A DNA stretch of 64,000 nucleotides. Origin: Chelonoidis abingdonii. Its lineage: Eukaryota > Chordata > Testudines > Testudinidae. Under the pieces are notes generated by a model that worked only from the letters and a program-made list of their open reading frames with translations, was not told the origin of the DNA and did not search any database. Location of the stretch: assembly GCF_003597395.2 (NCBI RefSeq), contig NC_133772.1, positions 140,727,998 through 140,791,997 of the forward strand, given 5' to 3'. The position numbers and the translations under genes were made by a program. Below, piece by piece: positions 43,127-55,599 of this stretch; position 1 is the first letter of the stretch, and every line of letters begins with the position of its first letter.

Positions 43127-45070
43127 TGTTACAGCTATCCTCCTATTCCATTTTGTTTCTTAGAGCTGTCCCCATACTCCATTTTGTTCTCCTCCTGTGG
43201 CCGCCCCTCCCTGGCTGTTAAGTTGTTTACCAGGGCCACTGCCCTTCTCAAAGGAAGGGCCCCTTAAGTTGTTTAACAAGAGCCATTGCCCTTCTCAAAG
43301 GGATGGCCACTTGTGCTAAGTGGGACCACTGCCCTGTTCAAAGGGTTAGTCCTGTTATCACCTTGTTGAACCTGGGCTGTTGGTCTGAGTGTTTGATTGA
43401 ACCTACGTAGGCCCGCGTGTAGGCGCGGTACAGGCACATCTTCCTAGATACTGCGGTAGATTACATCGAAGAAACCGCTATCTGGAAGAGCCTATGTGCT
43501 TAAGATCTTGGTCCATTGCAGTCATTTAGGCCTCATGTGCTTCTTGAATCACTATTGCACAGGACTCTGCCCAGGCATGTCTCTTCCCTAATGCGACGAG
43601 TGCTCAACCATCTGCAGGGTTTTCCCTGCCTCCTCTCCTCCCCTGTATCAAGAGGAAGCCAATCAAAAAGTATGGTGTGCGGGGGAGGGAAACTGCCTTA
43701 TAAGTTTGCCTTTTTAAAAACCAGACATTTTCTGATCGACCCAGAGAAGGTCCTTGCTTGCCACCTGCGTCTGCACCAGCTAGGGGTTTGTGGGGCCCCT
43801 CCTCTGTCCACTCTCGTTTGTTTTTGACGCTGCTATCGTTTACCCCTGTTCTTTAAACTTCCCGTTACCACGGAAGAAGGAATTGCTGCCTGGAAGATTC
43901 TTTCTGATTATCGAGACCGTACCTAGCCTTCTTGATGTTCTTGCTGCTTCTGCCTTCGCCTGCTGCCATCTTGGCGGGCTGGTAAGATCCCTCTGTGAAA
44001 CTTTCTAGACTTTTATTTTATTATTTAGTGCTGGCGTCTGTCTCCCAGCACCTACAGCTCGAGCTAAACCTTTGGTCTGGTCGTTAAAACCTCTCCTAAC
44101 TCCGCGGCACTTTGCCGCTAAAAATAAGTTATTGTGCCGTGCTAAGCTCTTGCCCTGTTGAGGCTTTGCCAGGGCTCTCTGCTGCAGCTGTATCCACTGC
44201 ATGCAGCCAACCATCCTTGGCTTTCCTTGGGAGCTGGAGATCTGGACTGTCAGCTTGCAGGGGGGGCCCCCCCCCCCCCTTCCCCCCAAACTGCTGTAAG
44301 GTTGCACCTATTTGAATCAGTGGGTGTCTTAGTCTAGATAAAGTTGTAATATTTCATTTTGCATAGCTGTGGTAATTAGGTTTAGAGAATGTGTGTATTG
44401 TGCTCTGTAAAGTTAGTTAAGAAATTGGTTGCATTGGTTTCTCGTTACTTTGCTAATTTGTGTAGTCTTGGTAAGTTAGATCATAGATAAGATTTGCTGT
44501 TCTTTGTTCTGTATAATTGTGGTTAAAGTCTGTCTTCCCCGCTGCCCCCAAACCTCAATGTATTACAAAGCGAGCATTAAACACATTGGTTACTCCTTTT
44601 TTCTCGTCCTAACACAACCTCACATTTTACATTTACACTACTGTGACACACTTTACCATAACTGTTAGTTGCTATATTGCTGCTGTGACACACGACTACA
44701 TGAGAAATTGTTAGCTACCTGTTAATTTAGACTTCGTGCTGTTAATTGGTTACCACTGTAATTGTTGCCCCACTGGTATTGTACCCGCTATATGAAAACC
44801 CCTATACTATTTGCTAAAGAAACCCCTCCCCAATTGTGTACCTTAACAAACCCCATACCCTCACTATTTGAATTTTCCCTGTTTTTTGCATTTCTTAACA
44901 AAGGTTTATTTATACCCCCACCGTGCAGTTAGTGTCCCCAAGTATCCCATACCTGTTGCGCTAGGGTCGACTCTACATGCCTATCGCATTAGACATAACA
45001 TTGTACAGTTACAGGCATTTGAAACAAAACCCACACTGACATGACCTCTTCCCTCAGGGTGAGCTCATCT
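43127..45070 (+). mobile_element. probable retroviral-type LTR and leader, unclassified
   Basis: Starts TGTTACAGCTATCC. It carries 'tgcccttctcaaagg' repeats (43240-43340), a TATA-like 'ccttataagtttgcc' (43697) and, 280 bp later, a donor-like GGCTG|GTAAGATC (43980). A pyrimidine-rich acceptor-like 'acctcttccctcag' lies near 45043-45056. This order resembles an LTR promoter with a spliced leader, and I remember parts of it as dispersed turtle repeat sequence. No gag-pol-env reading frame and no paired second LTR were found, and the right boundary is a guess. Confidence 0.4.
44260..44287. repeat. G7-C13 homopolymer junction
   Basis: Seven G followed directly by thirteen C, then TT and six C. 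A self-complementary low-complexity block prone to sequencing error. Confidence 0.9.
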
Positions 45071-45438
45071 ACTGAAATGCACTTAGCAGGCTTAGCCAAC
45101 TCACGTGCATGCTCTGGAAGGCAAGACCGATATTTCCTTCTTTGCCATCACTTCCTTTTCCTCGGTGTGTGGAGTGGGCGGCACAGAATCTTCTTTTTTG
45201 GGTGGGAAATGAGGGAGAGGTCTTGAAACTTTCAGTGGTTGTCTGTGCCAAATTCTAAATTCAAAAATGGAAACAACCAATCTTAGTTTGGACTTACAAT
45301 GTTTTGCATTTCGGATACCTCACCAGTTTTTTTTTTTGCTTTACTGCCCCCCCCCCCTGCATTACCTAGTGTTCCTCTGGATGAGAAAAAAGGGATAGGA
45401 TGAGGAAGGAAAAAACACAGAAGTGGGAAGAAACCTAC

Positions 45439-47542
45439 GTAGTAAGATTGAGGCCTGTGAAACATAACTCTTTGTGTCAACGAGGACCCAGTCTCGACGC
45501 CCTGAAGCCTGAACCAAAGTAGTAACTTCCAGGCAGTGCTAAAGCAAAAGCTGGGCTGTGAGCCAAGACGCAGGCCCCACTCACAGAAGTTGGCGAGCAA
45601 GAGGGCTTTAGCACAGGTGGGTCCACACAAAGTGCTAATAAGAGAACTTAGTGTGCCAGATGACATCACACAGACTCCATAGAGGTAACGAAGGAAACAC
45701 AGGTGCTCTGTAAGCAACTGGGTCAAAAGTGACAGCAGATGGATAGATCTGTTTGAAACAACATATCAAGGTGGATGAGCAGCACCTAATGAGCCGGGGG
45801 GTTCAGACCTACATACATCAGTAGGAGAATTAGTAATCTGTCCTGTACTATCAGAGGGTAGCCGTGTTAGTCTGGGATCTGTAAAGCAGCAAAGAATCCT
45901 TCCTTGGTGTGTGGGGTGGCGTACCTTCATAGACTAAATGCTGCGGGTGTGTGTGGGATCACGAGCTGTCAGTGATACCCACTGGCGTCAGATGCATGTA
46001 GGTGTGGAAATTCCAGGTCTATGGTGTGTGTGTGGTAGTAGGGTGCGTATACCTATAGCACAAGCTAATAGATAAGTAATTAGTGGGCGATGTAGTTGCG
46101 GGGATGTGAGTAGCGGTAGGTAGGCTTGAGTTGCCAGTTGATCGTTGTTGAAAACTAAGGGAGGAAGAAACTGCTTTTGTAGTTTGGCAAGCCTATTCAC
46201 AGGTCTTTGTTTAAATCCTTGAGCTGATGAATGGCGTCAGATTTGTGCGAGTATGAACTGAAGCTCAGCTTAAGTTTCTCTTTGAAGTCGGTCCTGAAGT
46301 TTTTTTTTAAAAAAGATACCCAACAGGACTCCACTGGCCATCACATTACAGTCTCCTAAAACCCCTCCAACGCATCATCAGGATCTACAACCCATCCTGG
46401 ACAACGGTCTCTCAACTTCACAGGCCTTGGGTGGGCAGGCCTGTCCTGGCCCACAGACAACCTGCCAACCTGAAGTATATTCTCAGGCAGTAACCTGCAC
46501 ACTGCATCATGTAACTCTAGTTTCAGGGAACCAATCCATGCAAACAACCTCGATGCCAACTCTGCCCACATATCTACACCAGCGACACCTCACAGGACTA
46601 ACCAGATCAGCCCACCTCACCGTTCATTACCTGCACGTCCACCAATGTTAATATACGCCATCATATGCCAAGCAATGCCCTCTGCCTATGTAACAGGCCA
46701 AAACTGGGACAGTCTCTTGGAAAGGAGTAATGGACACCAAAACAGATATTAGGTAATGGCAATTATACAAAAAACCTGTAGGAGAACACTTTCAACCTCC
46801 CTGGCCACACTATAGCCAACCTTAAGGTGGCCATCCCGCAGAAAAAAACCTTCAGACCAGACTTCAAAGAGAAACTGCTGAGCTTCAGTTCATCTGCAAA
46901 ATTGACACCATCAGCCCAGGATTAAAACAAGACTGTGAATGGCTTGCCAACTACAAAAAACAGTTGTCTCCTCCCTTGGTTTCACAACCTCAGCTGCCTA
47001 GAACAGGGCTCATCCTCCGCCTGAGTTGAATATAACCTGCGTTATCTCAGCTTGCGTTGCATGATGTAATATACCATGCCCCTGGAAAATTTCCACTCAT
47101 GGCATCCGATGGATGCAGTGAGTCTCACCCACGAAAGGCTCATGCTCCAAAATGTCTGTTAGTCTATAAGGTGCCACAGGATTCTTTGCTGCTTGTCCTG
47201 TAACTGTATAAAAGTAGGTCCCAGAGTGCACATCTTTGTCTGGCCTAGGGGGCAGTGGAAAGTCCCATCACTGATTGAGCCGGTCCATTGCCAGGGGGCA
47301 CAAATTCATAGTACGTCTTGTAGAGTCTATGGGAAACTATTACTGTGCTTCATTTGACAATAAACCTGGCTCGGGTTCCTTCATACCTTACTAGAGTCTG
47401 TGGTCACTGGGGGTTCTCTCGGGGTTTGCTGTGTCAGCTATCTGCGCAGAACTGGGGAAGCACACAGAGGGAACGCGCACGCAGCCGACTGTTATAATCA
47501 TTGAACAAGAGCAGAGTACCACACTGGTAGCTACTGACAACA
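45439..47542 (+). mobile_element. solo LTR, same family as 3475-4199, split by a Penelope-like insertion
   Basis: The left part is 45439-45847 and the right part 47203-47542. It starts GTAGTAAG (the first T of TGTAG is lost) and ends GACAACA, with CCTAC at 45434-45438 and 47543-47547 as the 5-bp target duplication. The right part has 'caataaacctggctc' (a polyadenylation signal) followed by 'tctgtggtcactgggggtt', a normal LTR R/U5 order. Without the insertion it is 749 bp. No viral genes are attached. Confidence 0.88.
45848..47193. mobile_element. Penelope-like insertion with inverted arms
   Basis: The insertion is bounded by the 9-bp repeat TGTCCTGTA (45839-45847 and 47194-47202). From 45848 to about 46300 the sequence is the reverse complement of the element's 3' part ('gggtagccgtgttagtctgg', 'tttgtagtttggcaagcc', 'gcctattcacaggtctttg'). 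From about 46330 to 47193 it is in forward orientation: RT end, damaged GIY-YIG region (46640-46780), 'gccaactacaaaaaacag' and the 3' terminus. The two arms could form a hairpin several hundred bp long. A T9/A6 run at 46302-46315 marks the switch. Coding is disrupted throughout. The 5' arm from 45890 to 46060 looks unusually scrambled and GT-rich. Confidence 0.88.
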
Positions 47543-47569
47543 CCTACTTGCTCACACTTACTTTTCTGT

Positions 47570-47805
47570 ATGTGTTTTCTGTGCATCATGGGAAACGTAG
47601 TCCAGTCAGGGAACTGGACACAATGCACGTGAACCACAACCATGCAGTACTGCAGCAGCGTTTGTTTTGTTTTCATCGGTAAGTTTCCATCCAAAAATGT
47701 TTAGTTTGGGGGCTGAATGTTTTTAGTTTTTGATTTTTCACTGAAAGGAAAAAAAAAACTTTTTCAAGGAAAATACCCTATTTCTGACCAGCTCTAATAT
47801 GATAA
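47570..47805. repeat. fuzzy AT-rich repeat, partial
   Basis: 'tgtgcatcatgggaaacgtagtcc' followed by T/A-rich 'gtttttagtttttgatttttc' and ending 'ctgaccagctctaatat'. Same plan and terminus as 33715-34385. Confidence 0.5.
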
Positions 47806-48315
47806 GAAAAATGCAAGCATGCCGATATTTCACATCACAGAGAATCATCTTTCCAACAGGGCACAAACTATGCCAAGGCACACTGGTAATTATTGTGCTT
47901 TAGCTCTGAGAAAGAGACACAAAGCTTTCTCGACAACATTTTATCTTCCCTTGCATTCATAAATGAATGTGTGTTAAGTAGAAATACACCATTGATTGCC
48001 TGCTTTTACTCTCCTACAATGTTGCAAAGGTAACTGCTTCTTTCCTGTATTTGAGGCTGTCACAGGATTCTCATCTCTCTCGATTCCTCATAAACAGCTA
48101 CCCTTTCATATCTGTGAAATCAGCTTCCATGGCATCCATGACACCAAGCTGCCAATGACATTTCTTCAGCACAGATAAGTGAAGTCTGTTTTTAAACTGC
48201 TATTTAAAAAGAAGACACGACACTCCACTTCTTCTGACTAGGAACTACAGTGTAATCCATCCCTTAGAGCATTGGGGCAAGAGCGAGATTAGATGGCAGC
48301 AGGACCTGAACACCT
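47806..48315. other. unassigned stretch
   Basis: Nothing recognised. Confidence 0.4.
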
Positions 48316-48317
48316 TC

Positions 48318-49858
48318 TTTGAGAAGGTGACAGATTATTTAGACAAAGGAAATGCAGTAGATCTAATTTACCTCGATTTCAGTAAGGCATTTGACACGGT
48401 TCCACACAGAGAATTGTTAGTTAAATTGGAAAAGATGGGGATCAATATGAAAACTGAAAGGTGGATAAAGAACTGGTTAAAGGGGAGACTACAACGGGTC
48501 GTACTGAAGGGTGAACTGTCAGACTGGAAGGAGGTTACTAGTGGAGATCCTCAAGGATCAGTTTTGGGACCAATCTTATTTAACCTTTTTATTACTGACC
48601 TTGGCACAAAAAGCAGGAATGTGTTAATAAAGTTTGCGGATAACATAAAGCTGAGAGGTATTGCTAACACAGAGAAGGACCGGGATATCATACAGGAAGA
48701 TCTGGATGACCTTGTAAGCTGGAGTAATAGTAATAGGATGAAATTTAATAGTGAAAAGTGCAAGGTCATGCACTTAGGGATTAATAATAAGAATTTTAGT
48801 TATAAACTGGGGACACATCACTTGGAAGCAACAGATAGTAATTGGTTATCACAGGATGACTATGAGCCGCCAATATGATATGGCGTTAAAAAAGCTAATG
48901 CAGTTTTAGGATGCATCAGGCAAGTATTTCCAGCAAAGATAAAGAGTGTTAGGAGGGTTATATAAGGCACTGGTGAGACTTCATTTGGAATACAGCGTGC
49001 AGTTCTGGTCTCCCTGTTTAAGAAGGATGAATTCAAACTTGAACAGGTTCAGAGATGGGCTACTAGGATGATTGAGGAATGGAAAACTGTTTATGAAAGG
49101 AGACCAAAGAGCACGGCTTGTTTAGCCTAACCAAAAAAGGTTGAGGGGGATATGCTTGCTCTTTATAAAATGTATCAGAGGATTAATATTAGGAGAGAGA
49201 GGAATTATTTAAGCTTAGTACCAATGTAGACACAAGAACAAATGGTATAAACTGGACACGAGGAAGTTTAGAATGAAATTAGACAAAGGTTCTAACCATT
49301 AGAGAGTGAAGTTCTGGAACAGCTTCAAGGGGGATAGTGGGGGAAAAGAATATCTGGCTTTAAGACTAAGCTTGATAAGTTAGGAAGGGATGGTATGATG
49401 GATAGCTTAATTTTGGCAATTGATTCTTTGATTATCAGCAGGTAAGTATGCCCAGTGGTCTGTGATGGGATGTTAGATGGATGGATCTGAGTTACTGCAA
49501 AGAAACTTTCCTGAGGGCTGGCTGTGTGAGTCTTGCCACATGCTCGGGTTAGCTGATCGCCATATTTGGGGTCGGAAGGAATTTTCTCCAGGGCAGTATG
49601 GCAAAGGCCTGAGGGTTTTCAGGCCCTTGAAGTTTTTTGCCTTCCTCTGCAGCGTGGGGCATGGGTCACTTGCTGGTGGATTCTCTGCAGCTTGAGGTCT
49701 TCAAACCACAATTTGAAGACTTCAATAACTCAGACATAGGTTAGGAGTTTGTTATAGAAGTGGATGGGTAGGATTCTGTGGCCTGCTTTGTGCAGGAGGT
49801 CAGACTAGATGATCATATTGGTCCCTTCTGACCTTAAAGTCTATGAGTCTATGAGTCT
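48318..49858 (+). pseudogene. CR1 LINE, plus strand: RT domain to intact 3' end
   Basis: The longest RT frame in the window (48327-48878). It runs through motif A (DLIYLDFSKAFDTVPH), NWLKGRLQRVVL, motif B (SGDPQGSVLGPILFN) and motif C region LIKFADNIKL, where the catalytic FADD has become FADN. C-terminal GLGW/thumb-like remnants follow in shifted frames ('FGIQ.AVLVSLFKKDEFKLEQVQRWATRMI' order, about 48985-49080). The 3'UTR (49440-49858) ends with the repeats 'tctatgagtctatgagtct'. 5'-truncated, no endonuclease. The Asp to Asn change plus later stops mean no active RT. Confidence 0.93.
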
Positions 49859-49864
49859 AACCCA

Positions 49865-52800
49865 GAAGATAGTATTCTGGAGATGATATCTCATGGAAGA
49901 ATTCTGTCAACACTAGAGCACCTGTGGACTTCTGGAGGGGAGAAAACACTGTTGACACACATCTTCAGACAGAGGGTTCAACAACTCGCTTACAGTTCAT
50001 GGTGAATTTGTGTATGGAGAATGAAATGGGTGTAATCCTTGACCTTTCTAGGTGCTATCTGCACTGGTTTTCCTTTCTGTTTGAATAATAAAATAGATGT
50101 CTGTACAAAGCTCAGGGCTTCCTGACACAGAATAAATATCATAGCCAAATGAAACCCCAGCAGCATTTAATAACTATTCCAGAAGTGACTCTGCCAGCCA
50201 GCCACCTACAAGAAAGCTCCTTGCCATCCTCCTCATTCTGCAAAGCAGCATTCAGTTCCCACTCAGCAAGTGCCCTGGAACCAGGCCTGCCTGCTTCAGG
50301 ACTCCAGGCTCTCCCCATGCCTGCATGGACCCCAAACAAACTCCTTTCAGTCAACTGTACTCAAAGTTACCTTCCTTCTGATTAAGCTTCTTCTGAGGGC
50401 AGAGGTCCAGTATCAGGGCTCAGGTTCCTTCTCTCCAGAGACTCAAAGCAATTGATTCCAGTAACTTCAGCCATACTTGATTCAGTTTGTCTTAACTAAT
50501 CATTGGAAGCATCATTTATTATCAGTAGATCAAAGACAGACATAATGAAGCCTGGTATTGCTCAAAACATCAATAGGCAGATCGTATGTTTAAAGATAAT
50601 CAGTATAGAAATATTACCTCTTTAGCTCCTGCTGAGTCTGGAAGTCTTAGTCAAACTGTTTCGCCACTTGTCACTGAAGGATCACATGGCCAAACAGGGT
50701 TGAAAGGGTTGGGATCCAGGAAGAATTGTATTTGTCTGAGGGTGAGTGTTTTGCCTTCTTTTATATGAGAACCATGGTTCTTTGTAGTCTCCAAAGACAT
50801 CCAAGCCATCTTATACCAGAGTGTCATGTACACATTACTTAATCTGCCTAAGCCAGTTTGGGACTGTTTCCTCTTTCATCCCAGCTCTCAACAAGGTCAA
50901 TAAGCCATTTCCTCTTGGATCGAACCCTTCCAGTCATCATCTTATCACTTTCAGGCTGGCTTTTCTACCACTGCTCCAGTCAGCTTTGGAGAGAAAGGAC
51001 TGTCTTACCCTAAAGCCAGCAGCAGAAGTCATCTATGGGGAAATTACAAAAAGGTTTGCAATTTGACAAAACAACCCCAAAGATAGAGAAATCAGGTGTC
51101 TCACCTAAGAATCATGTTTAAACACAATGCCAGCTAAATCAAGTTTTAACAGACGGCTTAACCACTGTGGACAAAGCCAAGCCAGGTTAGAACCCTGACT
51201 ATGTGGCAGGATGCTGGAGAAGTTTTCCAGTCCAGAAACTGCATGAGGTTATTAACTGCATTACAGTAGTGGCAAAGGTCCCATTAAAGATCTGGACCTA
51301 GCTCTTCAAGGCACTCCCCATGCACAAAGGGAGGCAGCACCCTCACTGCAGCAAAATAGTTCACACAAATGAATGTGACAAATGATAGGAGCGGGCATGA
51401 AGATAAGATCATGTGGTTACCTAACTAGGTTAGCTATGTGCACAACTTCCTGGTTCTCTATGATCACTGCTCAATCTAGGCAATACTTGTTGACTGATTT
51501 ACTGTGGGCCTCACAGTTGAAGTTGGTGTTGACAAGGGATTTGAAATAGTAGAAGGCAAGGGATTATTTCAAGGAAGGCATTCCAAGCACAAGGAGCATC
51601 ACGGAAGATGTAAAGACATTTGTGGCAGAAACAAAGCCACTGACAATTCATTCAACCATCAAGCTGTGAACGCTAGTGAAAAGCTCTTCTTAGAACAGCT
51701 GTTTTGCACTGGGCACATGGGCACTTCAGGTTTTTTTGATACTGGTTTTGTTTTCCCAGATTTTCTTACACACATTTCCTGTCCCACTGCCAATCTTCGT
51801 AACTCACAGCTCACCGACACTCATGTTGGGCAGGCAAAGTGCAGCTTGTGGGAAATGGCCTCGGAGTCACCTTTGGAGTCTCCTAAGGGAAGATGCTGGC
51901 TGCAGCTGCACAGCTCTGCTAGAGGTAGATCAGGATGCAGGGGTCCTGCTGGCCATGCACCTGTGCAGGAGGCAGCCATAGAAAACTACTAAAGACAGCC
52001 AGGAATGGGCTGGTCGAGGTGGGCTCGCACCGAGAGCCGTGCTCCGGTGCTCGTGCATCTAACACCCCACTTGGCAAACTCCGCCTATGCCTTTCTAATG
52101 AGTGGCTAAAAGAAGTAGAGGCTGGTGGCAACAGCAAGCAATAAATAACCCCTCCCCCTTCTGGACAGGAAGCAGTATTTTCATGCAATGTCCATGGCTG
52201 AACTCATGGCCAAACATGGCGGGGGGGGAGGTATTTAAAAAGTTATTTAAAATCAGTCCAGAGAAACAAGTTTGAAAACTTTTTGCAGCCTGTTCCACCC
52301 TCCTGCTGGAAATGTGTCAAATAAGACCTGCTTTATCTTTACTGCTGCCCTTCAGCACCATTATTCTGCAATTCACCCTATGGGATCACTAAGGCGAGCA
52401 GACCACAAAGCCCTAATTTCATTGCTTAGTCCTGACTCAGGAACAAGAGAGATGTTTGCTTTCCCTTTTCAAGGACGAGGATTCACTTTACGATTCGCTT
52501 TGGATGGGGGCATCAGCTAACGCAAGTGCTTTTATTATTCTAGCCAGACTTTACTTGGTCGTATCCCTTACAGACTGCCGTCAAGTGCCACATCCTGCTC
52601 TCAACTCTGCGTCAGGTATTCAGCAAATGACAGCAACGTCCCTGTGCATTTCACAATCTGCTGATGTTCTGCTGGCTTCTGCAATGTGTGGGAAACTTCC
52701 AACTTGCACACTGAGTGCCCTGGGGATGGCTGATCTCCAAAAAGGGTGTGATACGACCAAAACCCAGGAAGATACAGAACAATTACGATGCTCTTCACAA

Positions 52801-53525
52801 GTTATCATCCTTCCTAAGCAGAATTCAGCTCATCTTCAATTGATGAATGTACATCATTTTAATGGAAGAAAATTGGGCAGCTGTTCATCCCCTTAAAGGC
52901 ATAGGCAACAGAGATCTGACCCTCCAGGAATGGGTGCTTTAAATGTCTTTCACATCTACAAAGATGTGTGTGTGAGGATATTAATTAATTTAAATAATGC
53001 ACACTTCTTTTGATACCCAATTGTTAAATTAATTTTTTTCTCTTAGCTGTTTGAGAGAGTAGATGATACTAATGTCCATGTTTTCTTTGAACTCACGAAG
53101 ACTACATGCTCATCTATAAGTATGGCAACCATTATTTGATGAGAGATTGTCCTATATTATCATTCATCTTCCCATTTGTAAATAGCAGGAACTTTGGTGA
53201 GGAGAGCCCTATAAAACCCTAGATAAACAAGTTCCTGATATTGAAGGTTTTTGCTAGCTCTCCGTATGAAGGTTGAGGCCCAGGGCATATGTGAGAGCCA
53301 GAATGAGCCCTGTGGCTGAATGAAACTGGGCCTGTAAACAAGAAAAGGCAAATGTAATAGTTAAAATTAAGCCATTTGTTTTCAGGTTCAAAGGTGCAGA
53401 AGAAGAATTCCCACCCAGAACTAACATTGTCAACACGGATCACAGTTCGGAAGAGTCCTGTTTAAGTTGGGCAGCCCTCATGGTGGACAATCATTTAGAC
53501 TTTCATGGTGTTCCCAATTCTAGAA
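49865..53525. other. largest unassigned stretch
   Basis: Several ORFs of 60-160 codons (e.g. 51504-51992 plus, 52456-52896 plus) lack recognisable domains and overlap on both strands. A donor-like CTGAGG|GTGAGT at 50743 ends a short open stretch (50623-50741) but the acceptor is weak. No repeat family recognised. This is where single-copy host sequence, if any, should be sought. Confidence 0.4.
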
Positions 53526-53536
53526 ATATTTGGAGT

Positions 53537-53596
53537 GAAATCCTGGCTCCATTAAAGTCAATGGCATGGCCTTCAAGTGGGCCAGAATTTCACCTT
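53537..53596. repeat. ~58-bp imperfect palindrome
   Basis: GTGAAATCCTGGC at the left and GCCAGAATTTCAC at the right pair with one mismatch, around 'aaagtcaatggcatggc'. A similar unit lies at 31503-31561. Typical of short dispersed hairpin repeats. Confidence 0.7.
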
Positions 53597-53604
53597 TGGT
53601 GTTC

Positions 53605-54640
53605 TTCTGAAAGCTCCAGCTCCTGGAGTTAGATGAGAATCTCAGCTTTCATTTAAGAGAAAAAGTTTTCAGCCTTCATCATTGCAGAGGAAAGTTTGAA
53701 AATGCGACCCACTACTAGCACAACACCAAGGCAAAAAAAAAAAAAGGACACAGAATGTTCTGTTAAAAATAAACATTGCATTGTTTTTAAGCAAATCCTC
53801 ATGAGTTTGGAGGCCTGACTCCTGACTTTTTCCTACAGCTTTCAAAGGGCAGCACTTGGTCCAAAGTAGCGGATTCAAGTCAGTTAAGCACATGTCCAAA
53901 GAGAACCAGCCTAGGCTTGCCATTGGTTGTTCTGGCCTGTCAGTCAGGCTTAAGGCCCAGTAACTCCTCCTCAACTCCCTCAAAGCAGCCCCCACCACTA
54001 TTCATGTCTGAGACACCCAGGAGAGAAAGTTCTTGGTGCAACGAGACCCTTCTCTGGATTCCAATGTTGCTAGGTAAAATTGTTACTTTGCCTCCTCCTT
54101 TTCTCCCCACATCTACTGCTTCTGTGTGTGGGAACTGCTCCTTGTGGCTCCCCCAGCCTGAAAAACTTCCAAAGCAAATCACCAGGCTGACAAGCTATTA
54201 GTGCAGGGGACAAGAGAAAAGAATCTGGTGCAGAAATACAGCATGCTTCCGTGGCTGAGGGACGGGCCGTGTGTTATTAATACAGGAAGCTCAGAGAAAG
54301 AGAATTAAATCTCTGATTTCTACAGTGGGAGCGGGTTTTTCAAATCAAGATGAGCAAACAAGCCAATTTATGCTCCAGGACCCGGTCAGATAGAGCTGAG
54401 GAGACTAGGTGCTTGGATCTGAACAATATATTATATCTCAGTAAAGTGGCAGTGCAGTTTTGTTATTTCATCTCAGATAACACAGTTGTGATTCTTCTAA
54501 CAAAAGCAATTCTTCATTCCCTTCTCCCTCATGCAGGCCTACTCCCACTGTAGGCTCAGAAAGCAGGAAGAGGTCAATCACTTTCTTCGACTCTGACCCC
54601 AGGAGCAGCTGAAACTCTTTCGACACAGAGGATTCCGGCT
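53605..54640. other. unassigned stretch
   Basis: Opposed ORFs at 53917-54201 (plus) and 53940-54182 (minus) have no known domain. Nothing else recognised. Confidence 0.4.
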
Positions 54641-54644
54641 TGAC

Positions 54645-54755
54645 AAAGCCTTGGCTGGGATGATTTAGTTGGGGATTGGTCCTGCTTTGAGCAGGGGGTT
54701 GGACTAGATACCTCCTGAGGTCCCTTCCAACCCTGATAGTCTATGATTCCCTTCC
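54645..54755 (+). mobile_element. CR1 3'-end fragment, plus strand
   Basis: 'ggctgggatgatttagttggggattggtcctgc', 'gcagggggttggactaga' and 'ctcctgaggtcccttccaaccctgatagtctatgatt' form the 3' terminus of a CR1 subfamily different from the 49858 one. Confidence 0.93.
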
Positions 54756-54759
54756 TTAG

Positions 54760-55590
54760 CGTCTATGAGACTGGGGCACTGGGCTGAGGTCAATCTCTGG
54801 TCCTTCACCCAGATGATGAATGTGAACGAGAGACGGAAGCTCTAATATCCTTAGTGCATCCTCAAAATGTCCTGAGTATATGAACAGCATGAAAAATCAG
54901 CGAACCGCAGGAGACAAAGCAGGCTGGTTGGACATCGGTACCTGCCAGGATCAGAAACTCGGGCTCTGTTTCTCCCTACCAGACTTTGGCTTCCCTAGGG
55001 TTCTCCTTGCAGGCCTGTACCTCAGCATTTCTGCTTCAAGGACACACTGCAACCCCTCTTACATTCTGGGATGGGGCTAATAAGTCTCATGCACAAGCAG
55101 GAGTCAGCAGGAAACTTTCTGCATACTTCTGTGGGGCTCTGAGGTGCCACATTCCTCACATCATTAGGGAGCAGTCGTAATAATATTTTCTCTAGAGAAG
55201 TAACTTTCAAAGCCTATAGAATGGAATACAGCACAAGAGCCTTTCTATTATTTAAATCAGCTCTAGAATTCATTCAACAGCTGCAATATCATTTTCTGTT
55301 ACATTCTATAGGATGCTTCCATACCGGTGGGGGGCCACTTACTCATTTTTCAAACATATTCACTGCCTCCACTGAAATAATTGTTTTCTGTCCTTATTTG
55401 ATGCTGATGGTAGTTATCAAAAGCACACAATGAAGTCTGTATTTACACAGCTGCCTGAGGCTGAATCAGTAAATATTCCACCTCCTCTATACTTCCATTT
55501 TTTTAAAAAGCACTCGAGACCGATGATTGGTGACTTGACTAAGGTGACAGGAAAAGATTGTGTCCTGACTCAGTAACAACGAAGATTGTC
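54760..55590. other. unassigned stretch
   Basis: No gene or repeat recognised. Confidence 0.4.
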
Positions 55591-55599
55591 CTGTTTTAC

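Noticed and set aside
45439..47542. A full-length endogenous retrovirus
   Set aside because: The insert between the LTR halves is a Penelope-like element with its own target duplication; no retroviral genes are present and the LTR occurs once with its 5-bp duplication.
51504..51992. 162-codon ORF as a gene
   Set aside because: No domain, low-information composition and opposing ORFs; expected by chance in 64 kb.
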